From contig NZ_CP197466.1 in the NCBI RefSeq assembly GCF_052180255.1, positions 3,286,001 through 3,350,000 of the forward strand: a stretch of DNA of 64,000 bases, read 5' to 3'. The notes beneath the pieces were generated by a model, which saw only the letters and a program-made list of their open reading frames with translations, had not been told where the DNA came from and did not search any database. The position numbers and the translations under genes were made by a program. Numbering within the stretch: the stretch's first letter is position 1; the number at the start of each line of letters is the position of its first letter. Source of the stretch: Paenibacillus_AM sp052180255 (GTDB lineage: Bacteria; Bacillota; Bacilli; Paenibacillales; NBRC-103111). Shown piece by piece: positions 15,222 to 23,868 of the stretch.

Positions 15222-15974
15222 TTACAAAGATTGACGAAGCCGAGTATCAGCTGTAAACCATAAGCGATAGCTAAGCATGCTTAGAATAATACTCGCAATT
15301 GCAGCTGATGCTGATAGGCTGAAGACGATAAGAATTTGATACCGTACCGCTTCAACAGGATTCGCTCCCGCTACAATCATCCCGGTCATCATCCCAGGTA
15401 ATTGAACAATTCCGACTGTTTTCATACTATCAATAGTTGGGATCATACTAAATTTCACGGATCGCTGCAAAACAGGATGTACCGCTTGACGCACTGTTGC
15501 GCCGAGTGCGAGATACGTCTCAATTTCCCCTCTCATACCTGCGACTTCACGCTTCATCTGATTCAAAAATAGACCGCATGCAACCATTGCGTTTCCAATT
15601 ATCATTCCACTTAGTGGAATCATATATCGTGCTGTTGGCTCAATAATATGTAAGAGGAGAAGTAGTCCAAGCGTAACAATTTCAGTACAGACAATGGATA
15701 AAACAATCCGCCAGAATACTCCCGCTACACCTTTGGCACGCTGGCCAGCATTCCATGCCGCAACTAAGATCATGACCGCAATAATACATCCTATTAATAG
15801 AACATGCTGCGTCGCAAAAACAAACTGAAGTACATATCCAACAGCGAGCAGCTGTACAGTCGCTCGAAGTGTTCCGATGAGAATATCCTTCTCTAACCCC
15901 AGCTTCTGCTTCATCGAGAGCAGGATCGTAATCCCTACGAATGTAAGTGTTAACGCCAAAGCAAGATTAGACAA
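15222..15974 (-). CDS. fetB: FetB-like iron-export ABC permease (UPF0014)
   Basis: A 250-residue membrane protein of the YbbM/FetB family with about seven membrane segments. It has the conserved internal stretch EIETYLALGATVRQAVHPVLQRS, including the cytoplasmic coupling helix, followed by IPTIDSMKTVGIVQLPGMMTGMI. E. coli FetAB exports iron and protects against peroxide. It is the last gene of the nsrR-GNAT-fetA-fetB run, 4 nt after fetA. A thiol-linked or other metal role is possible; iron export is the family-based guess and fits the nearby PfeT-like exporter. Confidence 0.88.
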   Translation of the reverse strand: MSNLALALTLTFVGITILLSMKQKLGLEKDILIGTLRATVQLLAVGYVLQFVFATQHVLLIGCIIAVMILVAAWNAGQRAKGVAGVFWRIVLSIVCTEIVTLGLLLLLHIIEPTARYMIPLSGMIIGNAMVACGLFLNQMKREVAGMRGEIETYLALGATVRQAVHPVLQRSVKFSMIPTIDSMKTVGIVQLPGMMTGMIVAGANPVEAVRYQILIVFSLSASAAIASIILSMLSYRLWFTADTRLRQSL

Positions 15975-15978
15975 GACA

Positions 15979-16728
15979 CTATCCCCCCTCTGATCGTTCT
16001 GCCTGTACCCGTGTATACCCTAAGAACTCCCTACCCGCCTCTGTTATTGGCGATGAGTAAAAATTCTCTGTCCGCTGATCCTCAAGCAAAGTTCCTTCTG
16101 CCAGAAACCATAGCCGATTACTGCACTGCCTTGCTTGTTCCATATCGTGGGTCACCCAGAGCAACGTTGTTCCTTCTTCTCTGTGCCATTCCAATAGCAT
16201 ATCTTCAATGAGCTGCTTACTATGCATATCCAAGGAAGAAGTCACTTCATCTAGTAGTAAGATAGCAGGCTGAAGCAGCATCGACCGCACAAGTGCCACT
16301 CGCTGCTTTTCACCCCCGGACAAATCACTCGCCGGTTTACTCCAAGCCATTTCACTCATACCAGCCCGCTGCATCAAGTGAGTTGCTCTATCTTTTTCGA
16401 ATGGTCTTTGATGCAGCCTGCTGACAGTGCGTAAATTATCTTCAATCGTCCCAGCCAGCATGACCGGCTGTTGAGCGACATAGCTAGCTTGCTGACGCCA
16501 TTCACGAGGCACCCACTTGCTCTTATCCTTATTTTGCAAAAGAACTCGCCCCTGATCCTCACAATCCATATAGCCCAATATTCGTAAAAGCGTGCTTTTT
16601 CCTTGTCCTGAAGAGCCAATCATACAGATAATCTCTGGCTTCTCTATGGATGCAGAAATCTTAGAAAATAGCACACTCTCCGGCTGGCTTGGATGCATCT
16701 TGGCAAGCTGATCCAATTGTAGAATCAA
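15979..16728 (-). CDS. fetA: FetA-like ABC transporter ATPase
   Basis: A 249-residue single ABC domain: Walker A GSSGQGKST (from residue 38), a Q-loop, signature LSGGEKQR, Walker B ILLLDEVTSSLD and an H-loop histidine in WVTHD. The size and the partner gene identify it as FetA/YbbL, which drives FetB. It begins 39 nt after the GNAT gene on the same strand. Cytoplasmic, membrane-associated. It is probably expressed with nsrR. Confidence 0.88.
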   Translation of the reverse strand: MILQLDQLAKMHPSQPESVLFSKISASIEKPEIICMIGSSGQGKSTLLRILGYMDCEDQGRVLLQNKDKSKWVPREWRQQASYVAQQPVMLAGTIEDNLRTVSRLHQRPFEKDRATHLMQRAGMSEMAWSKPASDLSGGEKQRVALVRSMLLQPAILLLDEVTSSLDMHSKQLIEDMLLEWHREEGTTLLWVTHDMEQARQCSNRLWFLAEGTLLEDQRTENFYSSPITEAGREFLGYTRVQAERSEGG

Positions 16729-16767
16729 TTTAATTAACTCTCCTGTCCTATTTCCCTGAAAATGGGG

Positions 16768-17325
16768 TTAGACCATCTTCACCATGTGTGTGTATTCATG
16801 CTCGCATACCATGAGCTTACCGTCAGCACAGTACCCCATTTTCTCATAAAGTGCATGAGCACCATGATTTTCTTTTTCCACAATAAGAGCGACTTTGTCA
16901 TGACCTTCGTCTGCAGCTCTTACTTCGAAAGCTTTCATTAAGGCTTTGCCGATCCCTTGACCTTGATATCGATCATCAACCGCAAGTGAATCGAGGTAAT
17001 ACTCGTCTTCACGGGTTTCCTTTTCCAAATACACATCTTTATTGCCTGTTACTTTAATCAAGTGGTCAATAATTGGCTGATCTAACTCGTCCTGTTTACT
17101 GCCGTCATACGATAATACGAATCCGACAACATTCCCATCCACTTCTTTCACTATTGTGTTCGTATAACTAAGACGATTGCCTTCACTTTCAAAAAAGGAA
17201 GTCAATGCCTCGTACATTCGTTTCACATCATCATATCCGGAAAGTTTATTCGCAATATTATCGATTGCGGTATGCATAAGCGGGATTACAGATTTACTAT
17301 CAGCTGCTCTTGCTGCACGTATCAT
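16768..17325 (-). CDS. GNAT family N-acetyltransferase
   Basis: 185 residues with the acetyl-CoA binding motif A RYQGQGIGKALMKAFE, a preceding strand DEYYLDSLAVDD and a motif B NHGAHALYEKMGY. These are the core features of GNAT acetyltransferases. The N-terminal 60 residues form the variable substrate-binding part. It starts 8 nt after nsrR, so it is co-transcribed with it. No substrate can be assigned. Confidence 0.88.
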   Translation of the reverse strand: MIRAARAADSKSVIPLMHTAIDNIANKLSGYDDVKRMYEALTSFFESEGNRLSYTNTIVKEVDGNVVGFVLSYDGSKQDELDQPIIDHLIKVTGNKDVYLEKETREDEYYLDSLAVDDRYQGQGIGKALMKAFEVRAADEGHDKVALIVEKENHGAHALYEKMGYCADGKLMVCEHEYTHMVKMV

Positions 17326-17332
17326 GTTGCCA

Positions 17333-17767
17333 TCACTCCTGTAGTATATTCTGAATCATAGCTGGATCTTCGACCATATCAGCCAGTGTATATTCATTAA
17401 GCTTCTTTAAGTATACCTGAAGTGCTGATGCAAGTACGTGCTTAAGTTTACATGAAGGCGAGAGTCTGCACGTATTTACTTTTGGATCAAAGCATTCTAC
17501 AAGATCAAAGTCTTTTTCCGTCTTACGGACAATATCCCCAATGCGAATAGATTTAGCATCTACGGCAAGCTTAATGCCTCCTCCGCGGCCACGCGAAGTT
17601 GCGATAAGTCCTAACTTACCAAGCTCATGAACACACTTAATCAGATGATTTTCTGATATTCCGTATGATTTTGCTATATCCCTAATACTTGTCTTCTGTC
17701 CTTCTTCCAACACAGCTAAATACATTAGAACGCGAAGTGAATAATCGGTATAATACGTAAGTCTCAT
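17333..17767 (-). CDS. nsrR: NsrR nitric-oxide-sensing Rrf2 repressor
   Basis: A 144-residue Rrf2-family regulator: a winged helix at the N-terminus (TSIRDIAKSYGISENHLIKCVHELGKLGLI), then the Fe-S ligand cysteines C92, C100 and C106 with C-x7-C-x5-C spacing as in NsrR. The RGRGGGIKLA wing is typical. It lies divergent to hmp, the classical NsrR target, across a 162-bp region with an AT-rich palindrome. It is followed by GNAT, fetA and fetB genes. NO damage to the cluster would relieve repression. Confidence 0.92.
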   Translation of the reverse strand: MRLTYYTDYSLRVLMYLAVLEEGQKTSIRDIAKSYGISENHLIKCVHELGKLGLIATSRGRGGGIKLAVDAKSIRIGDIVRKTEKDFDLVECFDPKVNTCRLSPSCKLKHVLASALQVYLKKLNEYTLADMVEDPAMIQNILQE

Positions 17768-17855
17768 TTGTCATTCCTCCACTCTTCACATCTATAAGCC
17801 ATTGCATCACATTACACAAATTGTAACACATTTGCCACAAAAAGATATATTCACG

Positions 17856-17875
17856 ATCTATCTTTAAAGATGCAT
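17856..17875. promoter_or_regulatory. Candidate NsrR operator in the nsrR-hmp region
   Basis: ATCTATCTTTAAAGATGCAT is a near-perfect palindrome centred on TTTAAA. It resembles NsrR sites of Bacillus in length and AT-rich character, and it lies about 55 bp upstream of the hmp start. Confidence 0.6.
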
Positions 17876-17929
17876 TAGTGATATAACTTTAAATGTAAAC
17901 CCATTACAATCGTACGGAGGCGAATATTC

Positions 17930-19159
17930 ATGTTAGATCAACAAACACGTAACATTATTAAATCGACCGTTCCAGTACTTGAAATGTACGGCAATGAAAT
18001 TACGAAAACTTTTTACAAACGACTATTTGAGAAGCACCCCGAACTGCTTCATATTTTTAATCAAACGCATCAAAAAGTAGGCGATCAGCCAAAAGCCCTT
18101 GCTAATACGGTGTATGCAGCGGCCGTTCATATCGATCAATTGGAAACTATTATCCCCGTCGTCAAACAGATTGCTCATAAGCATGTCTCGCTAGGCATTA
18201 AAGCTGAGCATTATCCGATTGTAGGCGAAAACTTGCTTGGCGCTATCAAAGAAGTGCTTGGTGATGCAGCAACACCAGAGATTATTGATGCTTGGGGTAA
18301 AGCCTACGGTGTCATTGCAGATATTTTTATTCAAACCGAACAGAATATGTATGAAGAATCCTTGCATAAAGACGGCGGTTGGAGTGGATTCCGACCGTTT
18401 ATCATAGATCGTAAAGTGAAGGAATCAGCGAACGTTTACTCCTTCTATTTGAAGCCACAAGATGGCGGAGCTATCGCAAAATTCCTGCCCGGTCAATATA
18501 TATCAGTCAAAATAAACGATGGCAAATATGACCAAATTCGGCAGTATTCCCTCTCGAGCTGTCCTTGCGACGGCTATTACCGAATTGGAGTAAAACATGA
18601 GGAAGGTCATACACATGCTGATGGTGTCGTCTCCAGCTTCCTTCACCAACAAACGAATGTTGGCGATGTCCTCCTGCTTACTCCTCCACAGGGAGACTTT
18701 GTACTGGATAAGGAAAGTGAACGCCCCGTTCTCCTTCTAGGTGCAGGTATTGGAATCACACCGCTGTTATCCATGCTTCGTCCACTTGCTAAGAAATCAA
18801 GGGCGGTCACGATTGTTCATGCCGTACTGAACGGCGCTTATCATCCTTTTGCCGAAGAAATCAAAGACTATGTATTCAAGCATTCAAAAGCAGAAGCAAT
18901 CACGCTTTATGAAAAGCCGCGCCAAGAAGATCTTGCTTTCGATTATGAGGGAAGGATCAGAGCTGAAGTTCTAAAGTCCGCGCTACCTACAACGGACGTC
19001 GAAGCTTATATTTGCGGTCCAGTACCTTTTATGGAAGAAGCTTGTGCCTTGCTCAAGCAATTAGGTGTTCCATCCGATCAAGTTCATTACGAGGTATTCG
19101 GTTCTGCTCAAGCACTGGGCGACTTACGTACACAAACGCTTGCTAACTCGGAAGTCTAG
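17930..19159 (+). CDS. hmp: Flavohemoprotein, nitric oxide dioxygenase
   Basis: 409 residues. A globin domain (about 1-138) has proximal histidine H85 in AHKHVSLGI. A FAD domain carries the QIRQYSLSS motif, and an NAD(H) domain carries LLGAGIGITPLLSML and a final EVFGSA. It converts NO and O2 to nitrate with NAD(P)H in the cytoplasm. ACGGAGGCG precedes the ATG. It is divergent from nsrR and ends at a strong terminator. Confidence 0.96.
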   Translation: MLDQQTRNIIKSTVPVLEMYGNEITKTFYKRLFEKHPELLHIFNQTHQKVGDQPKALANTVYAAAVHIDQLETIIPVVKQIAHKHVSLGIKAEHYPIVGENLLGAIKEVLGDAATPEIIDAWGKAYGVIADIFIQTEQNMYEESLHKDGGWSGFRPFIIDRKVKESANVYSFYLKPQDGGAIAKFLPGQYISVKINDGKYDQIRQYSLSSCPCDGYYRIGVKHEEGHTHADGVVSSFLHQQTNVGDVLLLTPPQGDFVLDKESERPVLLLGAGIGITPLLSMLRPLAKKSRAVTIVHAVLNGAYHPFAEEIKDYVFKHSKAEAITLYEKPRQEDLAFDYEGRIRAEVLKSALPTTDVEAYICGPVPFMEEACALLKQLGVPSDQVHYEVFGSAQALGDLRTQTLANSEV

Positions 19160-19182
19160 ACGCTTTCTTCGATATTGTAAAC

Positions 19183-19231
19183 ACACCCCGTATTCCCAAG
19201 CATGTGATCATGAGGAATACGGGGTGTTTAT
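19183..19231. terminator. Bidirectional terminator between hmp and hemAT
   Basis: Perfect inverted repeat ACACCCCGTATTCC / GGAATACGGGGTGT (19183-19196 with 19214-19227) followed by a T-rich run. It serves both converging genes. Confidence 0.85.
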
Positions 19232-19234
19232 ATG

Positions 19235-20245
19235 CTAGGAGATCCCTTTTAAGTTCTCAAGATCCGATGTAACGCGTTCGATCATCTCTACAAATGAAGC
19301 CAATTCTTCCGAATGTGCAGCCTGGTTCCTTGCGTTGTTAGCTGTTCCTTCAGATTCCACTTGAACTTGTGCTAGCAAGGACGTGATCATTTCCAACTTA
19401 TCTTCTATTTCCGTCAGTGCTTTTTTGGAATGCTTCGCAAGCTTACGAATTTCATTGGCAACAACTTCAAATCCTCGCCCTTCAACACCTGCTCTTGCCG
19501 CTTCAATAGCCGCATTCAATCCTAACAAATGGGTTTGATCAGAGATTTCTCTCATTAAATCACCCATTTCATGAATATGTCCGACTTCATCATTTAGTGA
19601 AGTAACGAGCGTATTCGCTTTATCCTGGGACTCCGCTGTACTCATCGCTGTTGTTGCAATAGAATGTGTGCTTTCATTCAACTCTGCCATCATGGATGCC
19701 AGTTCTTGCACAGCAACAGAAATGCCGCTTAACATATTCTGCTTTTGATCCGCGATCTTTTGGATTTTATGCTTTTCATCACGCTCATACGCTTCTAATA
19801 CGAGCTGAGAGTCAAGGTTAAACATTTTTGTCAAGGAATGGATAACACTTGTCCATTTCTCAGGTAGCAATTTCTTAAATTCAGTAATGGAAATATCCAG
19901 ATAAATCATGTATGTACCTAGATACCAATCTGTTGTCAGACCAATATGAGAATGAATTTTACCAATATGCAGCCTGTGCTCAATAAAAGAATCGTCGATA
20001 CGGCCCGCAGTCATCGAAAGATAATACCAGACTTGCGTTTCTTTTAGACGATCCAGAGTGCTGTGTTTTTCAATAATCACACGTAGTTCATCGTTCTGAA
20101 TGATTTTTACATATAGCTGATCCACTACAGCATTCACGATCTTTTTAAAAGAAGCTTCATGCTCCTGTAACAACTGTAAGTCTTGATTGGTAATGCCGAT
20201 ATATTGCAATTGCTGCATTCTTTTCTGTTCAGTAATTGAAATCAT
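19235..20245 (-). CDS. hemAT: HemAT-like globin-coupled chemotaxis (aerotaxis) transducer
   Basis: 336 residues, soluble, with no membrane segment. A sensor globin occupies residues 1-170, with probable proximal histidine H98 in IGKIHSHIGL. A methyl-accepting signalling domain follows, with the conserved hairpin tip DQTHLLGLNAAIEAARAGVEGRGFEVV. It is about 100 residues shorter than B. subtilis HemAT, mainly in the helical signalling bundle. It senses oxygen (possibly NO) and controls CheA. It lies next to hmp but converges with it. GGGGGC precedes the ATG at moderate spacing. Confidence 0.9.
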   Translation of the reverse strand: MISITEQKRMQQLQYIGITNQDLQLLQEHEASFKKIVNAVVDQLYVKIIQNDELRVIIEKHSTLDRLKETQVWYYLSMTAGRIDDSFIEHRLHIGKIHSHIGLTTDWYLGTYMIYLDISITEFKKLLPEKWTSVIHSLTKMFNLDSQLVLEAYERDEKHKIQKIADQKQNMLSGISVAVQELASMMAELNESTHSIATTAMSTAESQDKANTLVTSLNDEVGHIHEMGDLMREISDQTHLLGLNAAIEAARAGVEGRGFEVVANEIRKLAKHSKKALTEIEDKLEMITSLLAQVQVESEGTANNARNQAAHSEELASFVEMIERVTSDLENLKGIS

Positions 20246-20474
20246 TATGACTTAAAGCCCCCTATTCATGTTGTTTACAAAATTTTAACAACACTTTCAT
20301 TGTAATTCAGAACAAGGGTTTATCCAATCCTAAAACCTATTGATTTTCCACTTGTTTTTGAAAATATTATGAAGATTTCGGAGAAAATACAAATCAATTA
20401 TACTTTCTATCCCAAATCGCGTAGACACGGGCTTTTGATCGAAGTACAATTGGGCTATATACACGAATTTTCGA

Positions 20475-20690
20475 ATGAAAGGGATGTTAACTTTGCAAGC
20501 TGCAGTCATTGATCCATCGATTACAATGCCGCAATTTTTCATCATATTAGTGTTCGTAATGTTGATCGGTTCACTCGTTTCTTTAGGAATTTTGAAGTTT
20601 TTCCAAGTAAAGAAACGTTCGGGGACGACCTTCTTAGGATTATCGGTTGTAAGTATGGCTGTGTTTATATGTGTACTGAATTTCTTTTAA
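20475..20690 (+). CDS. Small two-segment membrane protein of unknown function
   Basis: At most 71 residues. Two hydrophobic segments (about FFIILVFVMLIGSLVSLGIL and TTFLGLSVVSMAVFICVLNF) are separated by a basic turn KFFQVKKRSG. The actual start is uncertain: ATG codons at 20475 and 20484 lack a well-spaced ribosome site, whereas a TTG at 20493 follows AAAGGG at nine bases. A terminator follows directly, which supports a real gene. No family recognised. Confidence 0.6.
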   Translation: MKGMLTLQAAVIDPSITMPQFFIILVFVMLIGSLVSLGILKFFQVKKRSGTTFLGLSVVSMAVFICVLNFF

Positions 20691-20692
20691 AA

Positions 20693-20766
20693 AAACACCC
20701 CTTTGAATGTCATTGGATCACCGAAAGGTTCGCTCCAGTTTCAGATCAAAGGGGTGCTTTTTTTGT
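20693..20766 (+). terminator. Terminator after the small membrane protein gene
   Basis: Complementary arms ACACCCCTTTGA and TCAAAGGGGTG enclose a loop with its own GCG-type hairpin. A T7 run follows. Confidence 0.75.
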
Positions 20767-20794
20767 GTGATCCTGTTTTTTCCACTGCGATCAC

Positions 20795-21607
20795 TTAGCT
20801 CTTATTCGACAGTTGAATGTTTTTATTGGTAGAATGTTTGGAGGGATTCGTGTTCTTCACACGCTTGAGATGTGCCACGATGATGAAAGATACAATAACG
20901 AGCAGAAACCATGAAGATATTTTGCTAATCGAGACAAAGTGCCACACTTTCTGTTGATTTGGATACTGCCATGCGCCTAGCGCAGTTGCTATATTTTCGC
21001 CAATCCAGATAAAGAAGCCGATGCAAAAAAAAGAAGCTACGAGCGGCATTCGCAATCTCGTCTCGCCCAATTGAAACGTGACATAAGTGCGCCAATAGAT
21101 GATGAATAACAAACCCGTCAACCACCAACGTAAATCCCATATCCAATGGTGGGTCATGAAATTCAAATAAATAGCAACAGCAAGCGATACTGTCAATAAG
21201 GGATTCGGATATCGGTGCAGCTCAAGCTTTAAGAGCCGCCACGATTGGCACAAGTAACTAGCAACCGAAGCATACATAAACCCACTGTAGAGAGGAACAC
21301 CTCCAACTTTGGTCCAAGCTTCCTGTGGATAAGCCCATGATCCCATCTGGATCTTAAAAAGTTCAAGCGCAAGCCCGATCAAGTGAAACATACAGATAAC
21401 TTTGACTTCATCCCAAGTCTCAATACCTGTACGAAACAAAATATACTGTGCAAGTAAACAGACAATCAGCATGAGATCGTAAGTCGCAATATAAGGGATA
21501 TGGATAAACTTAAACACAAGCAAGGCACTAAAAATAATGACAGCAAACAAGCAGGACTGCGCTTCCAGCTTCGTAAATAACATCAGCTGCTTAAATCGAT
21601 GAGCCAT
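20795..21607 (-). CDS. DUF817 family membrane protein (YoaT-like)
   Basis: About 270 residues with eight or so hydrophobic segments. It has the family pattern MGSWAYPQEAWTKVGGVPLYSGFMY in the middle and a C-terminal WQYPNQ..WHFVSISKISSWFLL repeat-like motif, matching DUF817/YoaT integral membrane proteins. The ATG at 21607 follows AAAGAGGTG; the earlier codon at 21637 has no such site. No catalytic function is known for the family. It is divergent from the VanY-like gene. Confidence 0.75.
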   Translation of the reverse strand: MAHRFKQLMLFTKLEAQSCLFAVIIFSALLVFKFIHIPYIATYDLMLIVCLLAQYILFRTGIETWDEVKVICMFHLIGLALELFKIQMGSWAYPQEAWTKVGGVPLYSGFMYASVASYLCQSWRLLKLELHRYPNPLLTVSLAVAIYLNFMTHHWIWDLRWWLTGLLFIIYWRTYVTFQLGETRLRMPLVASFFCIGFFIWIGENIATALGAWQYPNQQKVWHFVSISKISSWFLLVIVSFIIVAHLKRVKNTNPSKHSTNKNIQLSNKS

Positions 21608-21688
21608 GTGCTTCACGCACCTCTTTCTGGAATTCAAATCAGATACCTATCATGAATTCAATAATAGCTTATACAAGGAGCAAGTAAC

Positions 21689-22738
21689 ATGAAAAATAAT
21701 CAACGAAGAATAGCAATTCTATCCGGATTACTCGCATTATCAGTCGCATTAAGTGGATGCTTTGGTGGTTCATCGTCTAAAGAAGATGGCTCTCAAACAT
21801 CCAAGAGTGTAGATTCAGTCAAGCCTGACAAGTTGAAAGATTTAAAAATAGCAAATGAGATCGTAGTAAGCCCGGGTGCTGAGCAGGCTCTTCTTGTTGA
21901 GGGTATTATGAATAATGACAAGATCGAAAACATCAGTCAAGCCAAGGGAATTACTTACCAATCAAGCAGCCCCGATCTCGTGTCTATTAACGAAGCTGGA
22001 ATGATGAAAGTTGCTGCCAAGGATTCGAACGGTAAAGCTGTAACAATTACGGCTGCTCTTCATGGTAAAAGTAAGCAAACACTTGTAACCATTAAGGCAT
22101 CACTTGAAAGCTCAGCCAAATTAAATGGAAATGTTACAGTCGTTACGAATGAAAACGACCGCATGGTCGTCATAAATAAGCAGCGCGCACTGCCAGATGG
22201 CTATACACCGCCCGATCTTGTGTATCCAAATGTACCTTTTTCCTTCAAAGATAAGATCGAGAAAAGAATGATGCGTAAAGAAGCAGCTGATGCGTTAGAG
22301 CGTCTTTTTGCCGGTGCTGCTAAGGACAACATCAAACTTGTTGGTATTTCTGCCTATCGCTCGTATGCTACACAAAAAGTTGTATTTGCAAACAATGTGA
22401 AGACGCAAGGCGAACAGAAGGCTGCTCAATTCAGCGCCAGACCAGGACAAAGTGAACACCAGACAGGTCTTGCCATCGATGTATCGAGTGCGAGTGCTAA
22501 ATTCCAAATTGAACAATCGTTCATCGATACGAATGAAGGTAAATGGCTTGCCCAGCATGCGCATGAGTACGGCTTCGTCATCCGTTTCTTACAAGGCAAA
22601 GAGCAAATAACTGGTTATGCCTATGAGCCTTGGCATATTCGTTTTGTCGGAATCGACGCTGCCAAAGACATTTTTGCAAAAGGAATAACACTGGAAGAAT
22701 ATTTCCAAGATGCTGTACCTGTTCAAGGTAGCAAGTAA
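21689..22738 (+). CDS. VanY-type D-alanyl-D-alanine carboxypeptidase lipoprotein with Ig-like domain
   Basis: 349 residues. Signal peptide with lipobox LSGC (C24). A Ser/Lys-rich linker is followed by a bacterial-Ig-like region around residues 60-137. The VanY/peptidase M15B domain occupies about 165-340. Zinc ligands and catalytic residues are visible as H257 and D264 (SEHQTGLAIDV) and E313/H316 (EPWHIRF), preceded by the ISAYRSYATQ segment. It would trim the terminal D-alanine of peptidoglycan stem peptides at the outer membrane face. GGAGCAAG precedes the ATG. Vancomycin resistance is not implied because no van operon is present. Confidence 0.9.
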   Translation: MKNNQRRIAILSGLLALSVALSGCFGGSSSKEDGSQTSKSVDSVKPDKLKDLKIANEIVVSPGAEQALLVEGIMNNDKIENISQAKGITYQSSSPDLVSINEAGMMKVAAKDSNGKAVTITAALHGKSKQTLVTIKASLESSAKLNGNVTVVTNENDRMVVINKQRALPDGYTPPDLVYPNVPFSFKDKIEKRMMRKEAADALERLFAGAAKDNIKLVGISAYRSYATQKVVFANNVKTQGEQKAAQFSARPGQSEHQTGLAIDVSSASAKFQIEQSFIDTNEGKWLAQHAHEYGFVIRFLQGKEQITGYAYEPWHIRFVGIDAAKDIFAKGITLEEYFQDAVPVQGSK

Positions 22739-22765
22739 CCACCCTATCCATACATTCCACAAAAA

Positions 22766-22825
22766 AGAAGACTTGCCACACTTCTAAGGTTCTCCGTGAC
22801 CTTAGCCATGTAGCAAGTCTTTTCT
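22766..22825 (+). terminator. Terminator after the VanY-like gene
   Basis: Arms AAGACTTGC and GCAAGTCTT enclose a second hairpin (AAGGT..ACCTT) and are followed by TTTC-type T-rich sequence. Confidence 0.7.
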
Positions 22826-22986
22826 TATTGTACAAGAAATTTCACCATTTAAAGTTAGTCCATGAGACATAGGTATTAGTGACCAACAGACTATATAAAC
22901 ACCCTTACTTTGCCTATAAAATGAATAAGTTACCACTTACAGCATGTCTATCGACTCACAGCAACTATTTAAGGAGATGAAACCAC

Positions 22987-23793
22987 TTGAAAAAAATACT
23001 ATCATACATCATGCCGATAATCCTTGCTTTGTGCATAGTAACCCCTGCCTCTGCGGCGAGCAACGACTCCATTTTTAAATTACCGTCCATTTTTTTAGAT
23101 GTATCCGACACACACTGGGCGAAATCCTACATTAACCAAGCGTACATGGATGGGTACATTATCGGGTATAAAAATGGAGAATTCCAACCTGAAAAAACAA
23201 TAAGTAAAGCTGAATTTATGAGTATTTTATCAAGAATCAACAATACAAAAGTGAATGATTCTCAAGAGTTAAAAGAAGTGTCCGGACACTGGGCAGAAAA
23301 AGACATGCTTGCGCTGCTTAATAACGGTATTCTTGTTGATCTTGACCTCCTTCATGGATTTAAACCTGATGATCCGATTACGCGTAAAGATATGGCGAAG
23401 CTGATCGCAAAGTCACTTGCTTTTAATAACAACACATTCATTCGAACTTTAGATAGCTTTAAAGACTCTTTTGTCCCTTTGAAGGATTATCAGAAGATTC
23501 TAGTTGATGATTACAGCCCGTACATCTCGATTGTATTTGGGACAGGCATTATGGTCGGAAAAAATGATAGCAAATTCGATCCAGACGGATTTGTAACCCG
23601 TGCGGAAGCTTCCAAGGTCATTACAGATTTTGTGAAAGCAAAAGGAAAGAACATGAACGAATTCCCTAATCTGTTAGATTTAAAACAACTTAACGATATT
23701 CTCAAAGGCAAATCTCGTTTCGATAAAGATGACAGCAGCGAGACATTGAAACAATATATGATGTTCGCATTTAATGAAGCAAAATTAAAATAA
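22987..23793 (+). CDS. S-layer homology (SLH) domain protein
   Basis: 268 residues with a clear signal peptide (MKKILSYIMPIILALC..ASA). Three SLH repeats follow: FLDVSDTHWAKSYINQAYMDGYI, the region with VSGHWAEKDMLALLNNGIL, and one with YISIVFGTGIMVG. Each includes a degenerate ITRKDMAKLI/TRAEASKVI motif. A short C-terminal tail has no further domain. It would bind secondary cell-wall polymer and sit on the cell surface. The start codon is TTG, selected because AAGGAG precedes it. The gene is flanked by terminators and so is probably monocistronic. Confidence 0.87.
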   Translation: MKKILSYIMPIILALCIVTPASAASNDSIFKLPSIFLDVSDTHWAKSYINQAYMDGYIIGYKNGEFQPEKTISKAEFMSILSRINNTKVNDSQELKEVSGHWAEKDMLALLNNGILVDLDLLHGFKPDDPITRKDMAKLIAKSLAFNNNTFIRTLDSFKDSFVPLKDYQKILVDDYSPYISIVFGTGIMVGKNDSKFDPDGFVTRAEASKVITDFVKAKGKNMNEFPNLLDLKQLNDILKGKSRFDKDDSSETLKQYMMFAFNEAKLK

Positions 23794-23803
23794 ACACAAT
23801 AAA

Positions 23804-23842
23804 AATGGTTGAGCAGGCGACGATCCTGTTCAACCATTTTTT
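23804..23842. terminator. Terminator after the SLH protein gene
   Basis: 14-bp stem AATGGTTGAGCAGG / CCTGTTCAACCATT with a 7-nt loop, T6 on one side and A-run on the other. Confidence 0.88.
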
Positions 23843-23868
23843 CATTCAGCTTCATTCTTTTCCATCCT

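Noticed and set aside
21689..22738. Vancomycin resistance (vanY)
   Set aside because: The peptidase domain is VanY-type, but no vanH, vanA/B, vanX or vanRS genes are near; it is an ordinary cell-wall carboxypeptidase family member.
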